A DNA stretch of 41,260 nucleotides. Origin: Candidatus Aminicenantota bacterium. GTDB taxonomy: Bacteria; Acidobacteriota; Aminicenantia; Aminicenantales; Aminicenantaceae. Made by a program: the position numbers and the translations under genes. The notes beneath the pieces are model-generated. The model saw only the letters and a list, made by a program, of their open reading frames with translations, was not told the origin of the DNA and searched no databases. Numbering within the stretch: the stretch's first letter is position 1; each line of letters starts with the position of its first letter. Where the stretch lies: NCBI GenBank assembly GCA_016927475.1, contig JAFGMO010000021.1, positions 1 to 41,260 of the forward strand. The letters run 5' to 3'. This document shows positions 6,842-16,000 of the stretch, piece by piece.

Positions 6842-9547
6842 ATGTTTGACCGGAAACGTGCCATAGAAGCATGGAAAAAGCGTATGCGCACAAAGCAGGC
6901 CATCGACGATGGGGATTTGGTCGAGCTCGAGGGATACCTCAGGGACAAAATGGATGACCTTCTGGATAGAGGTTTGAGCGAGGAGGAAGCTTTTCATGCC
7001 GCCGAGGCCGAATTTCAAGACTCTGAACAGCTTGATGAAGACTACTACCGGGCTTGTTCACCTAAGGCCAACACCAGGCCTCCCTGGAAACCGCCCCGCT
7101 TCGTGCCGGCCCTAGCCTGGGACTATTTGAGAGCAGCCTCCCGAAGGTTCAAGCGCAAGAAATTTTTCTCTTTGGTCAACATCACCGGAATGGCGGTCGG
7201 TCTGGCCTGCTGTTTGGTTATTCTGCTTTATGTCGACAACGAGTCGAGCTACGACCGCTACCACCGGGATGCGAATCGTATCTACCGTATTCTGGAATAC
7301 CGGAAGGTTCCGGCCGGAGAGTTTTGCATGGCGGGTATCAGCCCCATGATGGCGGAGGTTTTGCGCAGCGACTTCGGCCAGGTGGAGAAAGCGGCCCGTA
7401 TCTTTCCGGTTCAAAACGTCCTGTTCGGTGTCGACAACAGACGAAGTTTTGAAGACCGTGTCGTTTATACCGAGTCCGATATCTTCCGCATCCTGACCAT
7501 TCCTTTTCTCAAGGGCAATCCGGATACGGCCCTTGATATGGACACCGGAATCGTTCTTTCGAGCCGGATTGCGAAAAAATATTTCGGTGACGAGGAACCT
7601 TTAGGCCGAAGAATAGCGGTAAAAGATCCCGTTTTTAATCGGCTGGCCCGCACGAACCGGGCGGAGGACTACATTGTTACCGGCGTCGTTGCGGACCCGC
7701 CGTCAAATACCCATTTCAAATATGGATTTTTTATGCCGCTTTCAAAATTCCGCAACACATGGCTGCTCAAAGAATGGCATGCCGGAGCAACCTTAACCTA
7801 TGTCAAGCTGGCTTCCGGTGTGTCGGCGGACGCATTTGATAAAAAAATCGAGCGGTTGGCTTATGATTATGTTTCCAAGGAGCTGACATCCTGGGGGCAG
7901 ACCCGCCGCTATTTCCTTCAGCCCATCTCAGCCGTCCATTTCCAGCGGGATTATAAGGGCCTTCCCGTAAGAGACGAATTGGAACCGCCCGGCAATCCCG
8001 TTTTTTTTGTCATCTACGGATTTTTGGCCGTACTGGTTCTTCTTATCGGCTGCATGAATTTCATCAATCTTTCCAATGCACGCGGAGTGGAACGTATAAA
8101 AGAGGTCGGATTGCGTAAGGTTGTCGGGGCGAGCCGTGGGCAGCTCATTCTGCAACTCCTGGGAGAGACGTTTTTCATAACGTTTACTGCCGCCGTCTGT
8201 GCTATTCTGTTGACCTGTATTCTGCTTCCGCTGTTCAATCAGTTTGCGCAGACGACACTCACCATGCATAAAATGTTGGATCTGCGTGTGGGTGTTCTGG
8301 CCCTGGGATTGGTCTTTGTCGTCGGTTTGTTGTCCGGTATCTATCCGGCCTTTGTCCTGACGGGATTTCGTCCCGACGACATTCTTAGAGGAAAACAATC
8401 CGGCACCCGGGAAGCTTTTGCTCTTAAAATGCTGGTTGTGGGGCAATTTACCATTTCCATTTTCCTGGCCACAGGGGCGATTGCCGCTTCCAGGCAATTG
8501 GCCTTTTTGAGAAGCGGAGACCTGGGTTTTGTCAAAGAACATAAATTTATTATTCCTATGCACCGCAGCCATAAGGTGAGAACATCCGTAAAAACCGTCA
8601 AGGCGGAATTTCTCAGAAATCCGCGTGTTCTGGGTGTCACGGCTTCCTCAGGCGTGCCGGGCCGTCCTTTACGTGAAGGGTATCTTAGTTGGACGGACGA
8701 TAAGCTGGACAAACCCATTCGCCTCGATTTTTTATCCTGCAATGAGGATTTTCTTCCCCAATATAAGATTGATGTCGTGGCCGGAAGAGGATTTGACGAA
8801 TCGCTGAATGACGAGGACAAAGCTTTTCTTATCAACGAAGCCGCTGTCTCCCATCTGGGTTATGCCTCTCCGGAAGAAGCTCTGGGCGGCCGTCTTCATG
8901 AGAGTTGGTACGGCAAATTCAAGACCATCGTCGGAGTCATAAAAAATGTACATTTTTTGGGATTGGAGAAAGAGGTAAAACCCATGTTTCTTGAAGTTTC
9001 TTCTTCCCGCTATGATATGCTGACCCTGACGCTGGATCTTCATGAAATCACAAAAACACTCGGTTTTATCGAGTCCACATGGACCGGACTTTTTCCTGAA
9101 ATCCCCTTTGACGGGTATTTTCTGGATGACGCTTTTGACAGCATTTACCGGAAAGAAGCCCAGATGGGGAAAATGCTGTCCATTTTGACGGGCATGGGGC
9201 TGGTCGTGGCCTGTCTTGGTCTTTTGGGTTTGGCTTCCTTTATGGTCAAACACCGGACCAAGGAGATCGGTATTCGGAAAGTATTGGGTGCCAGGGTGTC
9301 CGGCCTGGTTGGGCTTTTATCCCGGCGTTTTATGGTTCTGGTCGTTCTGGCTAATGTTTTTTCCGTGCCCCCGGCCCTGCTGGCGATCAACCGCTGGCTT
9401 CAGGGCTTTGCCTTTCGGGTTGGTCCTGAATGGGAGATTTTTGTTTTGGCCGGAGGGGCTGCTTTTGTCTGTGCGCTTTTTCCGGTCTTCATTCAGTCTT
9501 TCCGTGCTGCCCGTGCCAATCCCGTGGATAGCCTCCGCTACGAGTGA
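6842..9547 (+). CDS. FtsX/MacB-like permease with HAAS-like prefix domain (type 1)
   Basis: Protein of 901 aa. Start ATG 6842 follows AAAAGGAG; a TTG at 6809 was rejected. Residues 1-70 (LEGYLRDKMDDLLDRGLSEEEAFHAAEAEFQD) match the helical prefix domain 1/HAAS type commonly found with classical PadR regulators. Then come a membrane helix (FFSLVNITGMAVGLACCL), a MacB-like periplasmic core, an FtsX unit with EVGLRKVVGASRGQL, a second core and a final FtsX unit with EIGIRKVLGARVSGL, ending SLRYE. Unlike the other three permeases it has no MLKNYL segment and no internal SD at the junction. No ATPase is encoded nearby, so an ATP-binding partner must come from elsewhere or is not used. The substrate is unknown. 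Confidence 0.92.
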   Translation: MFDRKRAIEAWKKRMRTKQAIDDGDLVELEGYLRDKMDDLLDRGLSEEEAFHAAEAEFQDSEQLDEDYYRACSPKANTRPPWKPPRFVPALAWDYLRAASRRFKRKKFFSLVNITGMAVGLACCLVILLYVDNESSYDRYHRDANRIYRILEYRKVPAGEFCMAGISPMMAEVLRSDFGQVEKAARIFPVQNVLFGVDNRRSFEDRVVYTESDIFRILTIPFLKGNPDTALDMDTGIVLSSRIAKKYFGDEEPLGRRIAVKDPVFNRLARTNRAEDYIVTGVVADPPSNTHFKYGFFMPLSKFRNTWLLKEWHAGATLTYVKLASGVSADAFDKKIERLAYDYVSKELTSWGQTRRYFLQPISAVHFQRDYKGLPVRDELEPPGNPVFFVIYGFLAVLVLLIGCMNFINLSNARGVERIKEVGLRKVVGASRGQLILQLLGETFFITFTAAVCAILLTCILLPLFNQFAQTTLTMHKMLDLRVGVLALGLVFVVGLLSGIYPAFVLTGFRPDDILRGKQSGTREAFALKMLVVGQFTISIFLATGAIAASRQLAFLRSGDLGFVKEHKFIIPMHRSHKVRTSVKTVKAEFLRNPRVLGVTASSGVPGRPLREGYLSWTDDKLDKPIRLDFLSCNEDFLPQYKIDVVAGRGFDESLNDEDKAFLINEAAVSHLGYASPEEALGGRLHESWYGKFKTIVGVIKNVHFLGLEKEVKPMFLEVSSSRYDMLTLTLDLHEITKTLGFIESTWTGLFPEIPFDGYFLDDAFDSIYRKEAQMGKMLSILTGMGLVVACLGLLGLASFMVKHRTKEIGIRKVLGARVSGLVGLLSRRFMVLVVLANVFSVPPALLAINRWLQGFAFRVGPEWEIFVLAGGAAFVCALFPVFIQSFRAARANPVDSLRYE

Positions 9548-9559
9548 CAATATGATAAA

Positions 9560-9791
9560 TGGGGTCGCACCATGCTATCATATACATAACAAATAAAATA
9601 AATAAAAATTTTATGCAATTTTCTGGCTTAATCGGCTTATTCCGCCCCTAAAATGGATCATAATGGGATTCATCATAGTGGGTTCAAAACCGTGATGATT
9701 CACCCATAAAAATTCTCATTTAAGGAAAAAAAACAAGGTTTTAAAGAAGAGATCTTTTTATATATCAGTTATTTAGCATGGTGCGACCCCA
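9560..9791. mobile_element. MITE-like element with perfect 18-bp terminal inverted repeats
   Basis: The 18 bases at 9560-9577 (starting TGGGGTCGCACC) are the exact reverse complement of 9774-9791. The 232-bp unit is non-coding and contains an imperfect hairpin around 9671-9713. No clear target-site duplication is seen. It looks like a non-autonomous element mobilised in trans; no transposase is encoded in this window. Confidence 0.65.
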
Positions 9792-9930
9792 AAGCCCGAA
9801 AAATGTTCTGAGGAAATTTTCATCGGATTGGATTTAGATAAATGAGAAGTATCTTGATTGAAAATCCACTTGGATTGACATATTATGAAATAAGCGTAAG
9901 CGGGCAAAAGTATTATAAATTATTTTAGAA

Positions 9931-11658
9931 ATGAATCAGTTCATTATTCTTACAAAACATTTCTTTATCAGGATGTTTCAAAATGATGTTGTTGATTTTG
10001 AAGACAAGATGAAAGAAAGAATCATTGCCGTTGTTACCCTTCTTTTCGTATTCAGTAGCTTGTTGGCTTATTTTTTTGTCAATGATTATGGCTGGATGCC
10101 GGACACAGGAAGATCCTGGGTTGAAAAGTGCTGCATGATTATTTTTTGTATGCTTATTATGGGATTCATTGCTGTCCTTGAGTGGGATTTCATGCTTCTT
10201 GATGCCAGGGATTATGCTAATTTGAACATCCTTCCCATTAGAACAAGCACAATTTTTACGGCAAAATTTGCGAGTCTTTGCCTTTTTGTAGGATTATTTG
10301 CTCTCAGTATTCATTCTTTGTCAACATTGATTTTTGTTACCTATCTTCCGCATTGGCAATCTTCAAATGCGTTTTTTATGATTGCTTTTGCTTTAGCTCA
10401 TATCATATCCATGTTTCTTGCCTGCTTCTTTGCTTTCTTTTTCTTTATTCTGTTGATCAGTATGCTTATGGCCGTTCTGGGATACCGGCTGTTCAAACGT
10501 GTTTCCACTTATATAAGGTCTTTTTTTCTTGTCGTCCATATATTGTTTTTCTTTGTATACATTAGAATTACATTATATGGATTTGACAAGTTTGAGCCTC
10601 TACTGAAATTAAAAGAGAATCATTATGATCTCCACAATTTACCCCTTTTTTTTCCACCTTTATGGTTTACCGACCTTTATGAAACATTAATCGGGAATCC
10701 TCATCTTCCATTTCACGGCACGTTATATTATGCATTGATCGGATTGGTGTCGATGGTTGTAATATTTTATTTGACGACCAATTTGGGTTACAGACGTTAC
10801 CTCATAAAAATGGATTCCACGCGAAGAAAAAGGACTCATTTGAAAAGAATGAGAAAATTTTTTCCTCACATATTCCATATGGCTTTTTTGAGAAATCCTG
10901 TCCAACGGGCCGTATTTCATTTTTATCGAAATTCGGTCTACGCCAGCACATTCCATAAAATGCGGTTGGCCTCCTTTGTGGCTTTTGGGATCGGTATGAT
11001 TCCCTTTCAGATAGCAATGAAGAAGCTCATCCCTGGGGACTTAACAGGGGTCAACAGAACGATGCTTTCCTTGTCCTTTATTCTAATGGTTTTTTACCTG
11101 ATCGGATTGAGGGGAGTGATTAATATGCCTATTTCCCTTGATGCCAACTGGATTTTCAAATTGACCGAACATAAAAAAATTCATCATTATTTTACGGGAT
11201 TGAAAAAAGGTATCTTTTTCATAAACTTATTACCCCTTTTTATTATATTTTTCATCTTTTATTCATTTCTCTGGGGTTGGATTATAGCCATATACCATTG
11301 TTTGTATGTCCTTGCTCTTTCCGTGCTCGTTATGGAGGTGTTTTTTATTTCATATAATAAAATTCCGTTTGCTTGCTCCTATCTGCCAGGGAAAGAAAAA
11401 ATGCAGTTCTTATGGGTGGTATACCTGTTTCTGTATTTGGCTTTTATCAACCTTATGAGCTGGATAGAGTTGGAAATTTTAAAAACCCCTTCGTATATCA
11501 TCATATTCTATGCGATAAGCTGTCTTATCATTTTAGGTATTCGCTTTTTTCAATTATTCTTTTTTTATAAAAATAAAGGTATCAAGTATGAGGAAGTTCT
11601 GGATCCTGTTATGGTGGGGCTTGATTATGAAATGCCTCTATACAAGAAAATAAACTGA
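9931..11658 (+). CDS. Multi-pass membrane protein, possibly an ABC-2-like exporter permease
   Basis: Protein of 575 aa, very rich in Phe, Ile and Leu, with about a dozen hydrophobic helices. They fall in two clusters (roughly residues 30-270 and 345-560) separated by a basic loop (RRKRTHLKRMRKFF). The N-terminus resembles those of ABC-2-type permeases: a short soluble helix, then the first membrane span near 30-50. No ATPase gene is adjacent. No transport or catalytic motif was recognised, so the function is unknown. The start ATG 9931 has only a weak AGAA ribosome binding site. The gene stands alone between the MITE-like element and an inverted-repeat region, and its AT-rich codon use is noticeably different from the permease just upstream. 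Confidence 0.7.
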   Translation: MNQFIILTKHFFIRMFQNDVVDFEDKMKERIIAVVTLLFVFSSLLAYFFVNDYGWMPDTGRSWVEKCCMIIFCMLIMGFIAVLEWDFMLLDARDYANLNILPIRTSTIFTAKFASLCLFVGLFALSIHSLSTLIFVTYLPHWQSSNAFFMIAFALAHIISMFLACFFAFFFFILLISMLMAVLGYRLFKRVSTYIRSFFLVVHILFFFVYIRITLYGFDKFEPLLKLKENHYDLHNLPLFFPPLWFTDLYETLIGNPHLPFHGTLYYALIGLVSMVVIFYLTTNLGYRRYLIKMDSTRRKRTHLKRMRKFFPHIFHMAFLRNPVQRAVFHFYRNSVYASTFHKMRLASFVAFGIGMIPFQIAMKKLIPGDLTGVNRTMLSLSFILMVFYLIGLRGVINMPISLDANWIFKLTEHKKIHHYFTGLKKGIFFINLLPLFIIFFIFYSFLWGWIIAIYHCLYVLALSVLVMEVFFISYNKIPFACSYLPGKEKMQFLWVVYLFLYLAFINLMSWIELEILKTPSYIIIFYAISCLIILGIRFFQLFFFYKNKGIKYEEVLDPVMVGLDYEMPLYKKIN

Positions 11659-11957
11659 AAAATTTTCGTTCCATCTTATATAGCTTGGCTGACCTATCAT
11701 AAAGAAAACAAAAGATTTAAAAAATCCCCCTCAGGGACGGCAAATTCTTAAAATCAATTTTTAAGGTGAAAAATAGGTTTTAAGATATTTCTGACATTCC
11801 TCCATACATGACAATCGCATAAGGCCTGTTTTAAGCTCTCTATGATATTTTTCTGTTAGAATCAATTTTCTGCACAAAAAATCGTTTTTAAGCAAAATCC
11901 TCCAGGGGAACGAAAATTTTATCTTGTTTGATTATAAGAAGATACCTCAGCCAAGCT
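11659..11957. repeat. Interleaved inverted-repeat region
   Basis: Two inverted repeats cross each other. AAAATTTTCGTTCC (11659-11672) pairs perfectly with 11907-11920. A 17-base arm (11682-11698, starting AGCTTGGCTGACC) pairs with 11941-11957 with two mismatches. Because the outer left arm pairs with the inner right arm, a single nested hairpin cannot form. The 17-base left arm recurs exactly at 23169-23185. No ORF is inside. It fills the gap between two converging genes and may be a degenerate mobile element. Confidence 0.55.
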
Positions 11958-11969
11958 TCATCTACCTGT

Positions 11970-12455
11970 CTACTTTTTTTCAATAACAGATGTAAGATAC
12001 TTCAAATCTTCCAAATCTTTGTAACGTTTGGCATTTTGCTTATTTTTTATCAGATCTTTTAATCCAATATAATAGACTGAATGTTTTTTGCTGCCGATTT
12101 CAATTTCTTCAATTTTACGATTCGGCCATGCTTGTTCAAAAGAAATACCCGAAATATCATTGATGAGGTCGACCCTGTTAGGAGGGCGGCCGAATTGAAT
12201 AATCGCTCCCTTGTTCATAAGTTCCTGGTAATTTTCTAAATCTGGGATATCACCATTCCAGAAATCTTTAAGTGCGGTAAAGAGGGCTTTCGTATTTTTC
12301 TGAGTCCTTTCATAAAAAAAGTCAATATCACCTGTCAGTCTAGCGTAGCCATAATAAATAACTGCTTCCCCCCCTACGATTAAATATTTCACATTGTGAA
12401 TGGCTAACAATCTGATAAATTCCTGAATATCTGGAGAGAAATAAGAAGAGTCCAT
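11970..12455 (-). CDS. DUF6036-like nucleotidyltransferase
   Basis: Protein of 161 aa. It has the minimal nucleotidyltransferase core: YLIVGGEAVIYYGYARLTGDIDFF supplies the Gly-Gly helix and the metal-binding D-x-D pair, and a later strand (NRVDLINDI) supplies the third acidic residue. This layout matches the DUF6036/AbiEii-like branch, where some members are toxins that modify tRNA or other targets and others are of unknown role. The ATG at 12455 is one base after the stop of the 61-aa gene upstream (TAGAATG), so expression is tightly coupled. It may be the effector of a two-gene toxin-antitoxin-like unit, but no activity can be assigned from sequence. Confidence 0.82.
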   Translation of the reverse strand: MDSSYFSPDIQEFIRLLAIHNVKYLIVGGEAVIYYGYARLTGDIDFFYERTQKNTKALFTALKDFWNGDIPDLENYQELMNKGAIIQFGRPPNRVDLINDISGISFEQAWPNRKIEEIEIGSKKHSVYYIGLKDLIKNKQNAKRYKDLEDLKYLTSVIEKK

Positions 12456-12456
12456 T

Positions 12457-12642
12457 CTATTGATGGGAATCTCTTACATCGGGAACATCTTTCCCAAAAT
12501 ACCGCTCACGCAGTTTTTTTGCTGCAGCTTGGCGTTCTGAGGATGACATCTGTGTGTGCTGTTGAATATCATATTTTTCTGCTTCTTGGAAGTTTTTGGA
12601 TTTATGGACAATTGGTTCAATGTGCTTATATGATTTTTTCAT
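12457..12642 (-). CDS. Small charged protein paired with the nucleotidyltransferase
   Basis: Protein of 61 aa, hydrophilic and probably helical: basic N-terminus (MKKSYKHIEPIVHKSKNF), central QQHTQMSSSERQAAAKKLRERYFG, and a C-terminal DVPDVRDSH. I recall similar small proteins next to DUF6036-type nucleotidyltransferase genes in other genomes, but the family has no name I can give. The strict linkage (1-nt gap) suggests an antitoxin or accessory subunit. No Shine-Dalgarno is visible, and a TATAAT (12658-12653) ends only 10 nt before the ATG, so the message may be leaderless. Confidence 0.65.
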   Translation of the reverse strand: MKKSYKHIEPIVHKSKNFQEAEKYDIQQHTQMSSSERQAAAKKLRERYFGKDVPDVRDSHQ

Positions 12643-12652
12643 TTTTAGATAT

Positions 12653-12658
12653 ATTATA
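12653..12658 (-). promoter_or_regulatory. -10 hexamer of the small-ORF/nucleotidyltransferase unit
   Basis: A perfect TATAAT on the minus strand lies 10 nt before the ATG of the 61-aa gene. The sequence 17 nt further upstream reads TTTAGG, a poor -35. Transcription would start within a few bases of the start codon. Confidence 0.4.
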
Positions 12659-13021
12659 TATTACTAGGGCAAAAACCTAAATGCTTCTTAAACAAAAAAA
12701 TCCCTTTAATGTAAATTGAACCAAGCAAGCTTCACGTCCCCCAGTCATTGAAGAAGATCCGATTTTTGTGGCTTCTAAATGCTGGGCCGGATAAGAAAAA
12801 GTCGAAAAGATGATGATGAGAATTATTTTTTTGATTTAAGCCTCCGTGTGTAAAAAAAAGGCATCTATTTTAGAAAAAAACGGGAAAGCACTAATAATAA
12901 AATTGGTTAAAAGATACTTTGTCAAAAAATCTTTTTTGTTTATCAATACTTGCTTTTCTTCCTCAATTACTTCAAACAATCCGAGGTATGTCTGGAATAA
13001 TAAACTGATAAGAGTGACAGT
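12659..13021. other. Intergenic region without a recognised gene
   Basis: About 360 bases, AT-rich in its right half. Short ORFs exist but have no plausible start, composition or homology cue. It lies upstream of the nucleotidyltransferase unit and downstream of the sensor kinase gene. Nothing further was recognised. Confidence 0.4.
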
Positions 13022-16000
13022 TCAGGCCATTCCTGATACAGGCTGATGTTGGGTGTTATTCTGTTCCATCTTTTTCAATGTAAAACAAAACGTGCTGCCT
13101 TTACCGATTTCTGATTCAACCCAAATATCTCCCCCGTGAAGGTCAATAATCTTCTTAACAACCGAAAGTCCGACTCCCGTACTCTCTTGCGTATCCCTGG
13201 ATTCCAAGGTTTGGAAGATCTGAAAAATTTTCTTGTGGTATTTTTTCTCGATTCCAGGTCCGTTATCACTGATGCTTATTTTCCAGAATCGGCCTTTGTC
13301 TTCACAGGAGATTTTGATCTTGCCGGCCGGTTTGTCTATGTACTTGATGGCGTTGCTTATCAGGTTCTGGAAAACTTGAGAGATCTTGACCCGGTCAACC
13401 ATGACCACAGGTAAAGCGGTCTTGATGGAAACATGGATGTGGTCTGGGGGAGCGAGGCTGTCTAGAACATTTTCAACAATTTCACCCAGGTCAACCTTTT
13501 TTTCCTCTCCCTTGACTCTTCCTGCCCTTGAGTACTGCAGGATTCCATCAATGAGATTGCTCATGCGTTTTGTCCTTCCTATGAGTAGTGATATCTTTTC
13601 TTTTCCTTTTTGATCGATAACCGAATTATAATCCATGGCGATCCATGTGGAAAGCTGGCTGATAGCCCGGAGAGGTGCTTTTAAATCGTGCGAAACAATA
13701 TAGGCAAAATCCTTCAATTCTCCGTTTGCCGTTTTTAGTTGTCGCGTCCGTTTCTCCACCATTTTTTCAAGACGCCTGTTTCTTTCGCGAATTGTGTGTG
13801 TTCTTACTTTGTAAACAAAAAAGATCAAAAATATAACTAAAACAACACTGATGCCTTTGAACCACCATGTTTTCCAGAAGGGAGGAGCGATGTGAATTTT
13901 TAGAATCTTTCCCGTCTCATTCCATACTCCATCGCTGTTGGCCGCCTTGACATGAAATGTGTAGTGGCCGGGAGAAATGTTGGTATAGGTGACATGGCGG
14001 TGCTGCGCATCAGTATAGTTCCACTGGGGGTCAACGCCTTCCAGTATGTAGGCGAAACGATTTTTGGCCGGAGACACATAGTGCAGTCCATTGAACTCGA
14101 AAGAGAGCATGGAATCCCGGTAGGAAAGCGAGAGCGAATCGATTTCATTGATCGGTTTTTTTATAACCGAATCTGGGCCGGGAATAATGGATTGGTTGAA
14201 AATTTTAAAATCCTCGAGTATGACTATAGGAGGATGAGGATCATTAGTAATTTCGGTCGGGAAAAAGGCATTGAACCCATTCGTTCCTCCAAAAAAGAGT
14301 TCCCCGGTTCGTGGGCTCTTAAAAAAAGATTGGGTATTAAATTCATTCCCGGTTAAACCGTCCTTGTCCGTAAAGTTGCGGAAAACATTAGTAAATGGAT
14401 TGAAGCAGGTGATACCGAGATTACACGAAATCCATAGCTGGCCCTGGTTATCTTCGAGTATTCCATAGACCACATCATTGGGAAGCCCTTTTCTGGTGGT
14501 GTAATGCTCGAAAGTGCCGTTGTCGCGGTTAAATCGGTTAAATCCGCCGCCGTATGAGCCAATCCATATCTCACCTGCTTCTGTCTCTAAGATGGTCGTC
14601 ACCTGGTTACTGCTCAGACTAAGGGGATTTTCCGGATCATGAGAAAAATAGCGCCACCGGTTCTTCCGGGAATCGAAGGTAAAGAGTCCGATGCCCCTGA
14701 ATCCAACCCACAGAATGCCATCCCGGTCATGTATCATCCAGTATATACCTGAAGCGGTTGATAATGTACCCTTCAATCCGGCTATTTCCTTCAGGTCAAA
14801 ATTATGGATTTTTTTCTTTTTTTGATCATACCTATATAAATCCTCATCGGTGCCGATCCAAAGAAAGTCCTCATTGTCCTTGTACAATCCATAAACCACT
14901 TCGCTTTTTAATCCGGGAATGGAATAGGGGCGGATGACTTGGTTCACCTGGTCAAAAACAAAAATTCCGTCTCCGTTGGTACTGATCCAGAGGATGTCCC
15001 GCTCATCTTCGGAATTGGGGCATATGCTGAAAATCTCGGATCCTATCCGGGCGATGGGATTTTCTTTTTCGTTTGAAAAATGCCGCCAAGTTCCGGTTTT
15101 TCGATCCAATCGATCAAACCCGCTGCCTCCGATGTAAAGCACACCACTTTGGTTTTCATAAATTCCCCTGACTAATGAAAATCCCAGGGTGTCGGGATTG
15201 CTGGGATCATGAGTGTAATTGACAAAACGTTTGGCTTTCAGATTGGCTTTGTTCACACCATGATAGCCTGTACCAACCCATAGGATATCGGTTTCATCAA
15301 CATAAATAAAAAAGAGGCCGTTGGTATTGAGCGTGGCGGTATGCCGGGGATTTGAACGGATATTGATTAATTCCCCGGTTGAAACGTTCAGGAAATACAG
15401 TCCATTTCCGGAGCTAATCCAAATATTTCCGTTGTGATCAGTACAAATACAGTTGATCATCCGAGCATCCTCGCCCAAGCCATATCTTTGTACCAATCCA
15501 GTCTTTGGGAAAAGCCGGCTTATTTGAAAACTTTCATGGCTGATCCAAATCGTCCCATCCGGGGCAAGACAGGCATATGTGCTCATGTCACTCGCAAGAG
15601 TCCGGTCGTTTTTTGGTTCATGGCGGTAATGATAGAAACGGCCGGTTTCAGGGTTGTAACAATCCACCCCTTTGTCTCTCAAACCGATCCAGATGCGGCC
15701 GTCCCGGTCAGCCAGAACAAAATTTATTGACCGGCCGGCAATGCTTCCTGGATCCTGGGGATCAGGATGATAGTGGATAAACTGCTCGGTTTTTGAAACC
15801 AGATAGTCCAGGCCCTCGTCGGTTCCAATCCAAAAATTGCCTTGTTGGTCCTGGCAGATGCTTCGAATCGAATCGCTGATGATGGTTTTGGGATTATCGG
15901 AGTTATGCCTGTATTGGAGGAAGCGGGATAGGCCTGTGTCCATGCGGTTGAGTCCGTTATTGGTACCTACCCATAGATATCCGTCTTTATCTTCAAAAAG

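Noticed and set aside
7928..8572. 214-aa minus-strand ORF inside permease 2
   Set aside because: It lies fully antisense to a convincing permease gene, is full of Gln/Lys/Asp without any domain pattern, and has no ribosome binding site.
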